Below are positions 26,870 to 36,101 of a stretch of 64,000 nucleotides of DNA, piece by piece. The DNA is from Ensifer adhaerens (lineage in GTDB: Bacteria; Pseudomonadota; Alphaproteobacteria; Rhizobiales; Rhizobiaceae), in NCBI RefSeq assembly GCF_020035535.1, contig NZ_CP083350.1:2862501-2926500 (forward strand), written 5' to 3'. Under the pieces are notes generated by a model that was given only the letters and a program-made list of their open reading frames with translations, was not told where the DNA came from and ran no database searches. Position 1 is the first letter of the stretch. Every line of letters begins with the position of its first letter. Made by a program: the position numbers and the translations under genes.

Positions 26870-26889
26870 GCATAGAATGCGTTTTATGC
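26870..26889. promoter_or_regulatory. Candidate LysR binding site in the divergent region
   Basis: GCATA (26870-26874) and TATGC (26885-26889) form a dyad with a 10-base spacer, 41 bases upstream of the lysR start, inside the otherwise AT-richer divergent region 26714-26929. LysR boxes are such interrupted dyads. The assignment is by position and shape only. Confidence 0.4.
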
Positions 26890-26929
26890 ACTATGAGTCA
26901 ATCACAATGCATGGAGCGCATGATAGTCC

Positions 26930-27919
26930 ATGGAAGTTCGCGACCTCGAGGCGTTTCTCGCAGTCATGTCGACAGGCAGCATCACCGGTGCTGCCCGGAT
27001 GCTCGACCGATCGCAATCGCAGGTGACGCGCCTTATTCAGGATCTGGAAATTTCGCTCGGCTTTGCGCTGTTCGAACGGAACGGCCCGAAGATTAGCCCG
27101 ACCGACAAGGGCATTGCCTTTCATGACGATGCGGAGCGTTTCGTCAGCGGCATCGGCCACCTGCGCAACCGCGCCAAGGCGATCGCAGGAAAGGAACCAG
27201 AACCAATCGAGATTGCCGCAACGCCGGCCTTTGCGAGCGGCATCATCCCGATCGCGCTTGCGGAATTGCCGGAACACCTGCTGCCGCACACGATCAATCT
27301 GCGCAGTATGCCGGCGGAGGCCGCCGTGCAGTCGGTCTTTGCGCGCACCGCGGATTTCTGCGTGACCTCACTCCCAGCCGATCAGCCAGGGCTGGAGGTG
27401 CAGGGGTTCTTCGAGGGGCGCTGCGTGGCTGCTCTGGCGCCGCATGATCCGCTGGCCGCGAAGGATGTGATCTCGATCGCCGATCTCGCAGGCCGCACGC
27501 TCATAACCATGGCCAATCCGTTTCGTCTGCGCCGCCGCATCGATGAAGCACTGGAGGCGGCGAACGTGCGGCCCAATCGCGTCATCGCGACCAATGCCGC
27601 CAACAATGCCGTGCAGATGGCGTCGCTCGGTCTCGGTATCGCGATTATCGAGCCGGCCACGGCCTATGGGCTGCCATCGGCACCCGTCGTGGTGCGACCT
27701 CTCGATGTCGAAGTTCCGTTCCTCTGGGCGATCCTGTCGGCGGCCTCGCGTCCGCTCTCGGCCGGCGTCCAGGAATTGGTCCAGCGCATCGCGCGGATCG
27801 CCTCGGAGCGCATGCCGGACTTCACCGTCCACGATCCGCGACAGATGGCGCGTATCGCCGAAAGAACCTTCGCCGGCCGCAATGCCGGCGATGGCACGCT
27901 GCCGGGCAACCGGCAGTGA
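26930..27919 (+). CDS. LysR family transcriptional regulator
   Basis: 329 residues. The N-terminal winged HTH reads MEVRDLEAFLAVMSTGSITG and AARMLDRSQSQVTRLIQDLE, followed by LFERNGPKISPTDKG. The effector domain extends from about residue 90 (IEIAATPAFASGIIPIALAE). The gene lies between the opine-dehydrogenase-like gene (divergent) and a Pot-type import operon (same strand, 68 bases downstream) and may control either or both. Confidence 0.92.
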   Translation: MEVRDLEAFLAVMSTGSITGAARMLDRSQSQVTRLIQDLEISLGFALFERNGPKISPTDKGIAFHDDAERFVSGIGHLRNRAKAIAGKEPEPIEIAATPAFASGIIPIALAELPEHLLPHTINLRSMPAEAAVQSVFARTADFCVTSLPADQPGLEVQGFFEGRCVAALAPHDPLAAKDVISIADLAGRTLITMANPFRLRRRIDEALEAANVRPNRVIATNAANNAVQMASLGLGIAIIEPATAYGLPSAPVVVRPLDVEVPFLWAILSAASRPLSAGVQELVQRIARIASERMPDFTVHDPRQMARIAERTFAGRNAGDGTLPGNRQ

Positions 27920-27987
27920 AATAAAGGGGAGCAAAAGCTCGACATGCCCGAGAACGAAAACTGAGCTCGTAAAATGAGGAGAACCAA

Positions 27988-29088
27988 ATGAAAAACTTGG
28001 ACGTAACCCGCCGCTCGACCTTGAAACTGCTGGCGACCGGCGCGGGCGTATTGGCCGCGCCGTCGATCATCCGCCCTGCCTTTGCCCAGAGCAAGGTCGT
28101 CAACATCACGACCTATGACAAATTCGTCCCGCAGTCCTTCATCGACCAGTTCCAGAAGGATACGGGCATTGAGGTCCGCATCCGCCTGACCGACGACCAG
28201 GGAAAGCAGTACAACCTGCTGACCGCCGAAGGTGCTGCTCCTTCCACTGATATCGTGACCGTTACCGGCCATCGCCTGTCGCAGTTCATGAAGTCGAACC
28301 TGCTGGCGTCGCTCGACACCGCGCGGCTGAAGAACTGGGACAAGCTCGCCGCAGCCTACAAGGGTGCGCCGCAGCTCACCGTCGACGGCAAGACCTTCGG
28401 CGTGCCCTTGCTTGCGGGCTTCGAAGGTCTCGTGCGCAATACGGAATACGCCAAGGCCTCCGATAGCTGGAGCATCATGTTCGATGACGAGAACAAGAAT
28501 CTGACGTCCTACATCGTCAGCGACTTCCTCTCCATCGTCATGCGCTACCAGGGCAACGACGGCGACTATGTGACCTATGGCGACAAGCCCGATGTGGCGC
28601 AGACCGCAACCAACCAGGCCCGCGATTTCCTCATCCAGCACAAGGACAAGGTGCGCAAATACTACGATGCCGGCTCCGAGCTGCAGCAGATGTTCGTCAA
28701 CGAGGACATCTACCTGGCGCAGGCGTGGTCCGGTCCGGCTGCCAAGCTCGTCATGGACGGCCATCCGATCGAAATCTCGGTTCCGAAGGAGGGGACCTTC
28801 GGCTTCCTCTATTCGTTCAACGTCGTCAACAACGCGCCGAACGCGGATGCGGCCTACACCTTCCTCGACGCAATCCTGTCGTCGCCGGAGATCGGCGCAG
28901 CGATGACGCGCCAGTCCGGCTTCTCCTCCGCCTTCGAAGGGGTCGACAAGGTGCTTGACGACAAGGAGCGTGCCGCCCTGGCGCTGCCGCCGGAACAAGT
29001 CGAACGCATCCAGTTCTTCAGCTCGGTCAACCGCGACATGAAGAACGACATGATCGACAAGGCCACCGCGGAGATCAAGGCCGCCTGA
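27988..29088 (+). CDS. Pot-type ABC transporter substrate-binding protein
   Basis: 366 residues. The N-terminus TRRSTLKLLATGAGVLAAPS with an AFAQ cleavage site is a twin-arginine-type signal, so export through Tat is likely. The mature protein begins VVNITTYDKFVPQSFIDQFQ, as in PotD/spermidine-putrescine receptors (SBP_bac_8 class), and includes FGVPLLAGFEGLVRN. Ligands of this class in rhizobia include polyamines, opines and other cationic compounds. It heads an operon of two permeases and one ATPase. Confidence 0.9.
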   Translation: MKNLDVTRRSTLKLLATGAGVLAAPSIIRPAFAQSKVVNITTYDKFVPQSFIDQFQKDTGIEVRIRLTDDQGKQYNLLTAEGAAPSTDIVTVTGHRLSQFMKSNLLASLDTARLKNWDKLAAAYKGAPQLTVDGKTFGVPLLAGFEGLVRNTEYAKASDSWSIMFDDENKNLTSYIVSDFLSIVMRYQGNDGDYVTYGDKPDVAQTATNQARDFLIQHKDKVRKYYDAGSELQQMFVNEDIYLAQAWSGPAAKLVMDGHPIEISVPKEGTFGFLYSFNVVNNAPNADAAYTFLDAILSSPEIGAAMTRQSGFSSAFEGVDKVLDDKERAALALPPEQVERIQFFSSVNRDMKNDMIDKATAEIKAA

Positions 29089-29096
29089 CGGTTGCA

Positions 29097-29130
29097 GAGG
29101 GGAGACCGGTCTTCCGGCCGGTCTCCCCTC
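29097..29130 (+). terminator. Strong hairpin between receptor and permease genes
   Basis: GAGGGGAGACCGG (29097-29109) and CCGGTCTCCCCTC (29118-29130) are perfect 13-bp arms around an 8-base loop, starting 8 bases after the stop. There is no T-run. It most likely protects or attenuates the message so that the receptor exceeds the permeases. Confidence 0.7.
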
Positions 29131-29164
29131 AACAATGGACTCTTCCAGAGCCGGGAACAAAAGA

Positions 29165-30145
29165 ATGCTGGATACGACAACGCAACCGGGACCCGTCGGT
29201 TTGTCGACGGCGCCGCACTATGCCGGGTGGATCGGCAGGGCGGCGAATTCGGGGCTATATCGCAACACGATCGGGCTTCTCGTCGATAGCCGACGCGTGC
29301 GTCTTGCCGTGCTTGCAGGCGTGCCGCTTCTGTGGATTGCCATGCTGCACATCGGACCCATCCTGCAGATGGCCAATATCAGCCTTCTCGCCAATTATCC
29401 GCCGCAGCCCGACAAAAGCAGCGAATACACGCTTGCGAATTACGGGCTGTTCTTTTCCGATCGGCTCTACTTTTTGCCCTTTGTCCGCAGCCTGGTTTTC
29501 GCAGCGGTGGTCACGATCTCGACCCTGGTGATCGTCTATCCAGTTGCCTACTATGTAGCGAAAGTCGTGCAGCCGAAGAACCGGATGCGCGCCCTGTTGC
29601 TGCTGCTCATACCCTTTTGGGCCGGTGAACTGATCCGCACCTTCTCGGTCATCATGCTGCTTGCCAATCGCGGAGCGCTGAATGTGCTTCTGAGAGAGTT
29701 CGGTTTCATCGACCGGCCGATCCCGATGCTTTACACCTTCTTCTCGCTGAGCTTCGGCGTCATCTACCTGCTTGCGCTCTACATGCTCCTGCCGCTCTAT
29801 TCGGCGATCGAGAAGATCCCGACGCCGCTGATCCAGGCGGCCGCCGATCTCGGGGCCGGACCCTTCCAGCGGTTCCGCCGGGTCATCCTGCCGCTCTCCA
29901 AGGATGGCATCGTCTCCGGTTGCAGCCTCGTCTATCTGACCGCCGTCGGCGTCTTCGCCGCGCCGCTGCTGCTCGGCGGTCCCAATTCGGTCATCTTCCC
30001 CGAAGTCATCGCGACTCTGTTTCACGGGTCGAACGACAAATGGCCGGAGGGCGCCGCCTTTTCGATGATCATGCTCGTGGTGTCGCTGACCACCGTCGGG
30101 CTTTTCATGCGGATCGTCGGTGGCCGCTCGGTCCGGCTGATGTGA
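29165..30145 (+). CDS. Pot-type ABC transporter permease (PotB class)
   Basis: About 326 residues from ATG 29165; an ATG at 29135 is in frame, but it sits directly behind the hairpin stem. Six membrane segments are expected, with LLLLIPFWAGELIRTFSVIM and the EAA-loop sequence AAADLGAGPFQRFRRVILPL visible. It is longer at the N-terminus than standard PotB. It forms the channel with the next gene product. Confidence 0.88.
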   Translation: MLDTTTQPGPVGLSTAPHYAGWIGRAANSGLYRNTIGLLVDSRRVRLAVLAGVPLLWIAMLHIGPILQMANISLLANYPPQPDKSSEYTLANYGLFFSDRLYFLPFVRSLVFAAVVTISTLVIVYPVAYYVAKVVQPKNRMRALLLLLIPFWAGELIRTFSVIMLLANRGALNVLLREFGFIDRPIPMLYTFFSLSFGVIYLLALYMLLPLYSAIEKIPTPLIQAAADLGAGPFQRFRRVILPLSKDGIVSGCSLVYLTAVGVFAAPLLLGGPNSVIFPEVIATLFHGSNDKWPEGAAFSMIMLVVSLTTVGLFMRIVGGRSVRLM

Positions 30146-30155
30146 GGGCGGGCTG

Positions 30156-30947
30156 ATGCGAACCTATTTCAACGACCTTCCGAAAACCGCACTCGGCGCG
30201 TCCTATTGGATCTTCGCCGTCTATCTGGTCTTGCCGCTGGCGCTGATGACGGCGATGAGCTTCAAGGACGCGAACTTTATCGCTTTCCCGATCGGCAACT
30301 GGACGCTCTCCTGGTACGGCAAGGTGGTTCAGGACAAGCAGTTCCTCGAAGCCTCGCTCTATTCGATCGGCATAGCACTCGCCACCACGATCTCGGCGAC
30401 GATCATCGGTGTCTGGATCGCACTGCTCGTGTCGGCGGAAAACATATGGGGCAAGGCGGTCATTTTCGCACTTGCCTGTCTGCCCGCCGTCGTGCCGGGG
30501 CTGATCAACGCGATCTCGATGCGCATCTTCATCCGCACCGTCGACATTCCGACCGGAACCTTCGCGATCATTCTGGCTCATGCGGTTCATGCCGTGCCGT
30601 TCGTCGTCATCATGGTTTTGACGCGGCTACGGTCGATGCCGGCAAACCTGGTGGATGCGGCGCGCGATCTCGGCGCCGATCCCTTCATCGCCTTCCTCCG
30701 CGTTACCATCCCCTATCTGATGCCGGCGCTCTTCGGCGGCATGATCTTTTGCGTGCTGACCAGCATCGACGACTTCGTCCGCACCTTCTTCCTCGGCGGC
30801 TACCAGCCGACGCTGCCCATGCTGATCTTTGCCAAGGTTCAAGGCGGCATGTCGCCGGAGATCAACGCCATGGCGACCATCGTGCTCGTCGTCACGACCG
30901 CCATCGGCCTCTATGCCGAGCATTTCACCCGCCGTTCCAGGAGCTGA
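30156..30947 (+). CDS. Pot-type ABC transporter permease (PotC class)
   Basis: 263 residues with six hydrophobic segments. The EAA loop reads VDAARDLGADPFIAFLRVTIPYL, and LVLPLALMTAMSFKDANF near the start is typical of PotC. It lies 10 bases after the potB-like stop and 5 bases before the ATPase. Confidence 0.9.
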   Translation: MRTYFNDLPKTALGASYWIFAVYLVLPLALMTAMSFKDANFIAFPIGNWTLSWYGKVVQDKQFLEASLYSIGIALATTISATIIGVWIALLVSAENIWGKAVIFALACLPAVVPGLINAISMRIFIRTVDIPTGTFAIILAHAVHAVPFVVIMVLTRLRSMPANLVDAARDLGADPFIAFLRVTIPYLMPALFGGMIFCVLTSIDDFVRTFFLGGYQPTLPMLIFAKVQGGMSPEINAMATIVLVVTTAIGLYAEHFTRRSRS

Positions 30948-30952
30948 CGCAA

Positions 30953-32023
30953 ATGCAGCCTGTCGTCCATTTCAAGAACGTCAACAAGTCCTATGGGGCG
31001 CTCACCGCCGTCGATGATCTCGATCTCGCGATCGCGCCCGGCCAGTTCGTCACGCTGCTCGGCCCATCCGGCTGCGGCAAGTCGACGACGCTGCGCATGC
31101 TCGGCGGCTTCGACAATCCGACTTCGGGGGAGATCTACCTCGAAGGCAAACCGATCTCGCACCTGCCGCCGAACAAGCGCAACGTCAATATCGTCTTCCA
31201 GGACTACGCGCTCTTCCCGCACCTGACGGTTGGCCGCAACATCGCCTTCGGCCTGGAATTGAAGGGTATGGAGAGCGCCGCGATCCACAAGCGGGTCACC
31301 GATCTTCTCTCCCTTGTCTCGCTCCAGGACCATGCCGAGCGGATGCCGGCGCAGCTTTCCGGCGGGCAGCGCCAGCGCGTGGCGCTGATGCGGGCACTGG
31401 CACCCGATCCGAACGTGCTCTTGCTCGACGAGCCGCTTTCGGCGCTTGACGCGAAGCTGCGCCAGCAGATGCAGATCGAGCTGAAGTCGATCCAGCAGAA
31501 GACCGGCAAGACCTTCATCTTCGTCACCCATGACCAGGAGGAAGCTCTCACCATGTCCGATGTCATCGTGGTGATGAACAAGGGCAGGATCGAGCAGATG
31601 GGCGGACCGGACGAGCTCTACGCCCGGCCGCGCAGCCGCTTCGTCGCGGATTTCATTGGTCAGAGCAACTTCCTCGAAGGCACGGTGACCTCGGTTTTCG
31701 ATGGGGTCGCCGCGATCGAGTGGCGCGGCAATGTCGTGCACGCGGACGTGAACGGGACGTCACCGATCCCCGGAGACCACGCCACGATTGCTCTGCGTCC
31801 GGAGGCGGTTTTCTGCCTGTCGCGCAAGCCCGAGGACCGTCCGTCGTTGAAAGGGCGCATCGATCAGCGTGTCTTCAAGGGCGCCCACACGTCGCTGAGC
31901 GTCACGCTCGACAATGGCAGCACACTCGTGGCGCAGATCGATCCGGTGGCGCTTTCGCATATCGAAGGGGACGACGTCTGGGTGGGGTGGCGCGACCGCG
32001 ATGCCGTCTTGCTGGCGAAGTGA
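30953..32023 (+). CDS. Pot-type ABC transporter ATP-binding protein (PotA class)
   Basis: 356 residues from ATG 30953, after AGGAG. Walker A GPSGCGKST, signature LSGGQRQRVALMRAL, Walker B VLLLDEPLSALD and the D-loop/His switch FVTHDQEEALTMSD are all intact. The C-terminal TOBE domain (about residues 275-356) is present, as in PotA/FbpC proteins, and may carry a regulatory site. It powers the importer of block 4. Confidence 0.93.
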   Translation: MQPVVHFKNVNKSYGALTAVDDLDLAIAPGQFVTLLGPSGCGKSTTLRMLGGFDNPTSGEIYLEGKPISHLPPNKRNVNIVFQDYALFPHLTVGRNIAFGLELKGMESAAIHKRVTDLLSLVSLQDHAERMPAQLSGGQRQRVALMRALAPDPNVLLLDEPLSALDAKLRQQMQIELKSIQQKTGKTFIFVTHDQEEALTMSDVIVVMNKGRIEQMGGPDELYARPRSRFVADFIGQSNFLEGTVTSVFDGVAAIEWRGNVVHADVNGTSPIPGDHATIALRPEAVFCLSRKPEDRPSLKGRIDQRVFKGAHTSLSVTLDNGSTLVAQIDPVALSHIEGDDVWVGWRDRDAVLLAK

Positions 32024-32037
32024 AAGGAAGATCGGGT

Positions 32038-33507
32038 ATGACCGACAGTCAAAAGCAGCAACGGCTTGCCACCCTCAATGCGCGGGTAAGGCAGGATCTG
32101 AGTTACCTCAACTATCCGCCGGCCAACTGGTCGAAGCCAGTCACCACCGCGGATGGCGAGCCCGTGAGCGATGTCGTCGTCATTGGCGGCGGCATGTGCG
32201 GGCTTGTCGCCTGGCATGCTCTGACGCGCGGCGGTATCGCCAATCTGCGCATCGTCGATCGCGCGCCGAAAGGCCAAGAGGGTCCCTGGGTTACCTATGC
32301 GCGCATGGAAACGCTGCGCTCACCGAAGATCCTCCTCGGCCCGGCACTTGGGGTTGCCTCCCTCAGCTTCCGCGCCTGGTTCACGGCACTCCACGGCGAG
32401 GCGGAATGGGAGGAGCTGTTCCGCATTCCGCGGCCGATGTGGATGGATTACCTGCGCTGGTACCGCGATGTCATGGACATCCCGGTGGAGAATGACACAC
32501 ACGTCACCCGCGTCGTGCCACGTGCCGACGGCCTGCTGGAACTTGAAATCGCCGATGGTGCAAAGCCTGCGCTCGTCACGCGCAAATTGGTGATGGCGAC
32601 CGGTCGCGATGGGCTGGGCGAACCGACCATCCCTGACTTCGTCAAGGGCATGAAGCGGCATACCTCCTGGGCGCATTCGGCCGACGAAATCGACTTCGAC
32701 CGGCTGAGGGGCAAACGCGTCGTCGTCATCGGCGTAGGCGCTTCGGCGGTCGATAATGCCGCCGAGGCGCTGGAGCAGGGGGCAGGGGAGGTGCGGCTTC
32801 TTGCCCGCCGCAAGGAGATGCCGACGGTCAACAAGCTGATGGGCATCGGCTCCTATGGCGTCACGGCAGGCTTTGCCGAGATCTCGCCCGAATGGCGTTG
32901 GCGACTGATGGATTATGCGGCAAAGCAGCAGACGCCGGCGCCACACAACTCGACGCTCCGCGTCAGCCGGCACCCGAACGCTCACTTCCACTTCGACTGC
33001 GGAATCCGCTCGATGAAGGAGGAGGACAGAGAAGTCGTCATCACCACCACCAGCGGCCGCATCTTCCGCACGGACTTCGTCATTCTAGGTACTGGCTTCT
33101 CCATCGATCCCTTGAGCCGCAGCGAGCTTGCCCCCTATCAGGACCAGATCGCCTGCTGGGAGGATCGGTATACGCCACCGGCAGGGGAGGACAACCCCGG
33201 ACTTGGCCGCTTCCCCTGGCTGAACGGAGACTTCTCCTTCACCGAGAAGGAACCGGGAGCGGCCCCCTGGCTGAAGGACATCCACTGCTTCAACTACGGC
33301 GCATCCGTCAGTGTCGGCAAGGTCAGCGGCGACATCCCGGCCATCAGCGAGGGCGCCCTGTGGTTGGCGCGCGGGGTTGCCGCTTCGCTCTTCATTCGTG
33401 ACGTCGACTACCATTGGGAAGCGCTGATCGCCTACGAAAAGCCGGAGCTCGACGGGACCGAATGGGTGGATGCCGACGCGCCGACGCCGGCACAGAAGAC
33501 GGCCTGA
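32038..33507 (+). CDS. FAD/NAD(P)-binding flavin monooxygenase-like protein
   Basis: 489 residues from ATG 32038. Two dinucleotide folds are visible: FAD-type VVVIGGGMCGLVAWHALT near residue 45 and NADPH-type VVVIGVGASAVDNAAEAL near 235, the layout of flavin N/S-monooxygenases and Baeyer-Villiger-like enzymes. The link motif between them is not the textbook FxGxxxHxxxW, but MKRHTSWAHSADEIDFDRLR lies at the right place. It follows the importer by 14 bases, so it probably hydroxylates or opens the imported compound. Confidence 0.85.
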   Translation: MTDSQKQQRLATLNARVRQDLSYLNYPPANWSKPVTTADGEPVSDVVVIGGGMCGLVAWHALTRGGIANLRIVDRAPKGQEGPWVTYARMETLRSPKILLGPALGVASLSFRAWFTALHGEAEWEELFRIPRPMWMDYLRWYRDVMDIPVENDTHVTRVVPRADGLLELEIADGAKPALVTRKLVMATGRDGLGEPTIPDFVKGMKRHTSWAHSADEIDFDRLRGKRVVVIGVGASAVDNAAEALEQGAGEVRLLARRKEMPTVNKLMGIGSYGVTAGFAEISPEWRWRLMDYAAKQQTPAPHNSTLRVSRHPNAHFHFDCGIRSMKEEDREVVITTTSGRIFRTDFVILGTGFSIDPLSRSELAPYQDQIACWEDRYTPPAGEDNPGLGRFPWLNGDFSFTEKEPGAAPWLKDIHCFNYGASVSVGKVSGDIPAISEGALWLARGVAASLFIRDVDYHWEALIAYEKPELDGTEWVDADAPTPAQKTA

Positions 33508-33538
33508 ACCTCCCGTGTTTCAGATGACAGGAAAACCA

Positions 33539-34045
33539 ATGACCGCTCTACCGACCAATGACGTGATCGACACTGTTCTCGGACTCGATCGTTTCCCTGA
33601 TCTCCAGGCGCTACGCCAACAACGGGCGAAGCTGAAGCACTTGAGCCAGACGAGCTATCAGGCCGCCCTCCGTCCTGCCGATCCGCGCAATTTCTCCTAT
33701 GCGCTCAGAGCCGCGCTTGCGGCGCGCATGGCGGCACTCTGGAAGTCGCAGGAGCTTTCCGCGCATTTCCGGACGTTGCTCGAAAGCGAGGAGGGGGGAT
33801 CCGCCCTTTTGCCGATCGCCGATCCCGGCCACGGAGCCATCGTTGCCGATCCGCGGCTTGACGCGATGCTGGCCCATGTCGACCTGGTGACGCTCTCCCC
33901 GAAGGAAGCGACGCGTGCCAATGTCGAAAAGCTTTCCGCAGCAGGTCTCGACGACCGGGACATCGTCACGCTCGCCGGTCTCATCGCCTTCGTCAACTAT
34001 CAGGTGCTGGTGGTGGCCGGCCTCAAGATGCTGAGGGACAACTGA
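33539..34045 (+). CDS. CMD domain protein, Avi_7170-like
   Basis: 168 residues from ATG 33539 (an ATG at 33524 is also possible). The sequence (DTVLGLDRFPDLQALRQQRA, SYALRAALAARMAAL) matches my memory of the carboxymuconolactone-decarboxylase-related Avi_7170 family that is always found beside an Avi_7169 peroxidase-like partner. The redox CxxC of AhpD is missing here, so this subunit is probably structural or substrate-binding. It overlaps nothing but ends one base before the next ATG. Confidence 0.75.
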   Translation: MTALPTNDVIDTVLGLDRFPDLQALRQQRAKLKHLSQTSYQAALRPADPRNFSYALRAALAARMAALWKSQELSAHFRTLLESEEGGSALLPIADPGHGAIVADPRLDAMLAHVDLVTLSPKEATRANVEKLSAAGLDDRDIVTLAGLIAFVNYQVLVVAGLKMLRDN

Positions 34046-34046
34046 G

Positions 34047-34625
34047 ATGTCGCAAGCCGTACACGAATTCACCGTCGAGGCGCTCGACTGGAAGCCCTAT
34101 GTCAAGCCGGTCGATCTCAAGACCGCCACCCCCGAGCAGCTCGACGCGCTGAAGATCACGCCGTCCAACAAGAAGATTTCGGACTATGTGCTGGTTCTCG
34201 CCAACGAGCCGGAAACCCTGAAGGAGCGCACGCCGCTTTTCAACGACATCATGTATAGCGAGGGCGGGCTTTCCCGCGGTGGCCGCGAGATCGGCGCGCT
34301 TGCCGCATCCTTCGTCAACCACTGCATCTATTGCGCCTCGGTCCACGCGGCACGCTACATCCAGCTCGAAAAGCGGCCGGAGGTGGTGGACGAAATCTAT
34401 GGCAGCGGCCTTGACGCGAACCTGCCGGAGTTCGAGCAGGCGCTATTCAATTTCGGCGTCGACCTGACAGCCCATCCCGACAATGTCGGCGCCTACCAGT
34501 TCTACCACTTGCGTGAGATCGGCCTCGATGATCTCGAGATCCTTGATCTCATCCATGCGGTCGCGATCTTCGGCTGGGCCAACCGGCTGATGCATACGCT
34601 CGGCGAACCACACCGGCTGGATTAA
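34047..34625 (+). CDS. Alkylhydroperoxidase-domain protein, Avi_7169-like
   Basis: 192 residues. The AhpD-like active site FVNHCIYCASVHAARYIQ contains CxxC followed by a His three residues later, as in peroxidases of the CMD superfamily. It is paired with the preceding CxxC-less homologue, and the two likely form one complex. Placement directly behind a flavin monooxygenase suggests removal of peroxide formed by uncoupled turnover or handling of a peroxidised intermediate; this is inference. Confidence 0.8.
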   Translation: MSQAVHEFTVEALDWKPYVKPVDLKTATPEQLDALKITPSNKKISDYVLVLANEPETLKERTPLFNDIMYSEGGLSRGGREIGALAASFVNHCIYCASVHAARYIQLEKRPEVVDEIYGSGLDANLPEFEQALFNFGVDLTAHPDNVGAYQFYHLREIGLDDLEILDLIHAVAIFGWANRLMHTLGEPHRLD

Positions 34626-35984
34626 GTGAAACAAACGCCTTCGGACCAAGTGGACTTTACAGTCCGGCCCTTCGATATCGCGCACCGCGACGTGCTGCAC
34701 ATCGCGTTGCCGATGATGGTCGCCTATCTGTCGAGCCCACTCGTTGGGCTCGTCGCGACCGGCGTCATCGGTCAGTTACGCGACGAGGCTTTGATCGGCG
34801 GGGTTGCGCTTTCGACCGTCATCTTCGACGTCATCTTTGTCACCTTCAACTTCCTGCGCGGCGCGACCACGGGTTTCACCGCCCAGGCGCTGGGGGCCGG
34901 TGACAGGCGCGAAGAACAGCGCATGCTCGCAAGCGGCCTCATCATCGCGCTCGTGGCGGGGCTGGCGCTGCTTCTGCTCCAAAAGCCGATCGGCGCGCTT
35001 GGTCTTGCCGCCATGGGAGCGGAAGGGAAGGTGGCGGAGGCGGCTGCTACTTATTTTGCCTGGCGCGTGTGGTCGGCGCCCTTCGTGCTGTTCAATTTCG
35101 TGGTCTTCGGCTGGATCATCGGGCGCGGCGACGCACTCTGGGGCATGATCCTGCAAACCTTGCTGAATGCGCTCAATGCCGGCTTGAGCGTGCACTGGGT
35201 CCTCGGCCTCGGCTGGGGCGTTGCGGGTGTTGCGGCCGCCTCTCTCGTAGCCGAAGCCGTCACGGCGGTGGCGGGGCTCTATCTCATCTGGGCAAAGACC
35301 GACCGGAACGCGTGGAACCTTCCGGATCTGACGGCCTTTCGCAGGGCCTTTTCGGTCAATGGCGACATGATGATCCGCTCCTTCGCGCTGCTGATTGGGC
35401 TTTCCTTCTTCACCCGCCAGAGCGGCATGCTCGGTATCGAAGTTCTTGCCGCCAATACGATCCTTTTGCGCTTCTATTTCTTCGGCGTCGCCTTTCTCGA
35501 TGGTGTGGCGACCGCAGCGGAGCAGCTCGCGGGTCGAGCGGTCGGCGCGCGCTACCGACCGGCATTCGACCGCGCGATTGGGTTGACGACAGTGTGGGGC
35601 TTCGTCTTCGCCGGTCTGGTGGCTCTCGCGCTACTTGCCGCCGGTGACTGGGTGATCGGCATCACCGCTCCGACAGAGAGCGTGTCCGCGCTTGCCCACG
35701 GCTACTTGCCCTACGTCGTCGCACTTCCGGTCTTCGGCATCGTCGCCTTTCAGATGGATGGCGTCTACATCGGCGCCACCTGGTCGCGGCAGATGCGAAA
35801 CCTGATGGTGGCGTCTCTGGTGATCTACTTTGCGGCCTGGGCGATCCTGCAGCCTCTCTTCGGCAATGATGGACTGTGGATCGCACTGATCCTGTTCCAA
35901 AGTGCCCGCAGCGTTGCTTTCCGGCTCATGCTGCCGCGGTTGGCGGACCGCACGTTTCAGACCCAAACAGTAGCGCCTGGCTGA
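34626..35984 (+). CDS. MATE family efflux transporter (DinF-like)
   Basis: 452 residues with about 12 membrane segments. GTG 34626 follows the previous TAA without a gap, so translation is coupled. Motifs include LHIALPMMVAYLSSPLVGLV near the N-terminus and FLRGATTGFTAQALGAGDRR, typical of the DinF branch. It exports compounds in exchange for Na+ or H+. At the end of an import/oxidation operon it may expel a toxic intermediate. Confidence 0.9.
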   Translation: MKQTPSDQVDFTVRPFDIAHRDVLHIALPMMVAYLSSPLVGLVATGVIGQLRDEALIGGVALSTVIFDVIFVTFNFLRGATTGFTAQALGAGDRREEQRMLASGLIIALVAGLALLLLQKPIGALGLAAMGAEGKVAEAAATYFAWRVWSAPFVLFNFVVFGWIIGRGDALWGMILQTLLNALNAGLSVHWVLGLGWGVAGVAAASLVAEAVTAVAGLYLIWAKTDRNAWNLPDLTAFRRAFSVNGDMMIRSFALLIGLSFFTRQSGMLGIEVLAANTILLRFYFFGVAFLDGVATAAEQLAGRAVGARYRPAFDRAIGLTTVWGFVFAGLVALALLAAGDWVIGITAPTESVSALAHGYLPYVVALPVFGIVAFQMDGVYIGATWSRQMRNLMVASLVIYFAAWAILQPLFGNDGLWIALILFQSARSVAFRLMLPRLADRTFQTQTVAPG

Positions 35985-36101
35985 TTGTACAGCTCAATTA
36001 CGTGGAGTGGGCGGAGAGGGCGCAAGTCCACCGGTTCGGCTGGCATCTCACGCCCTGCCGGAGAGGGTATTCTATCTCCCGCCGACCTTCTCCGCGCATG
36101 C

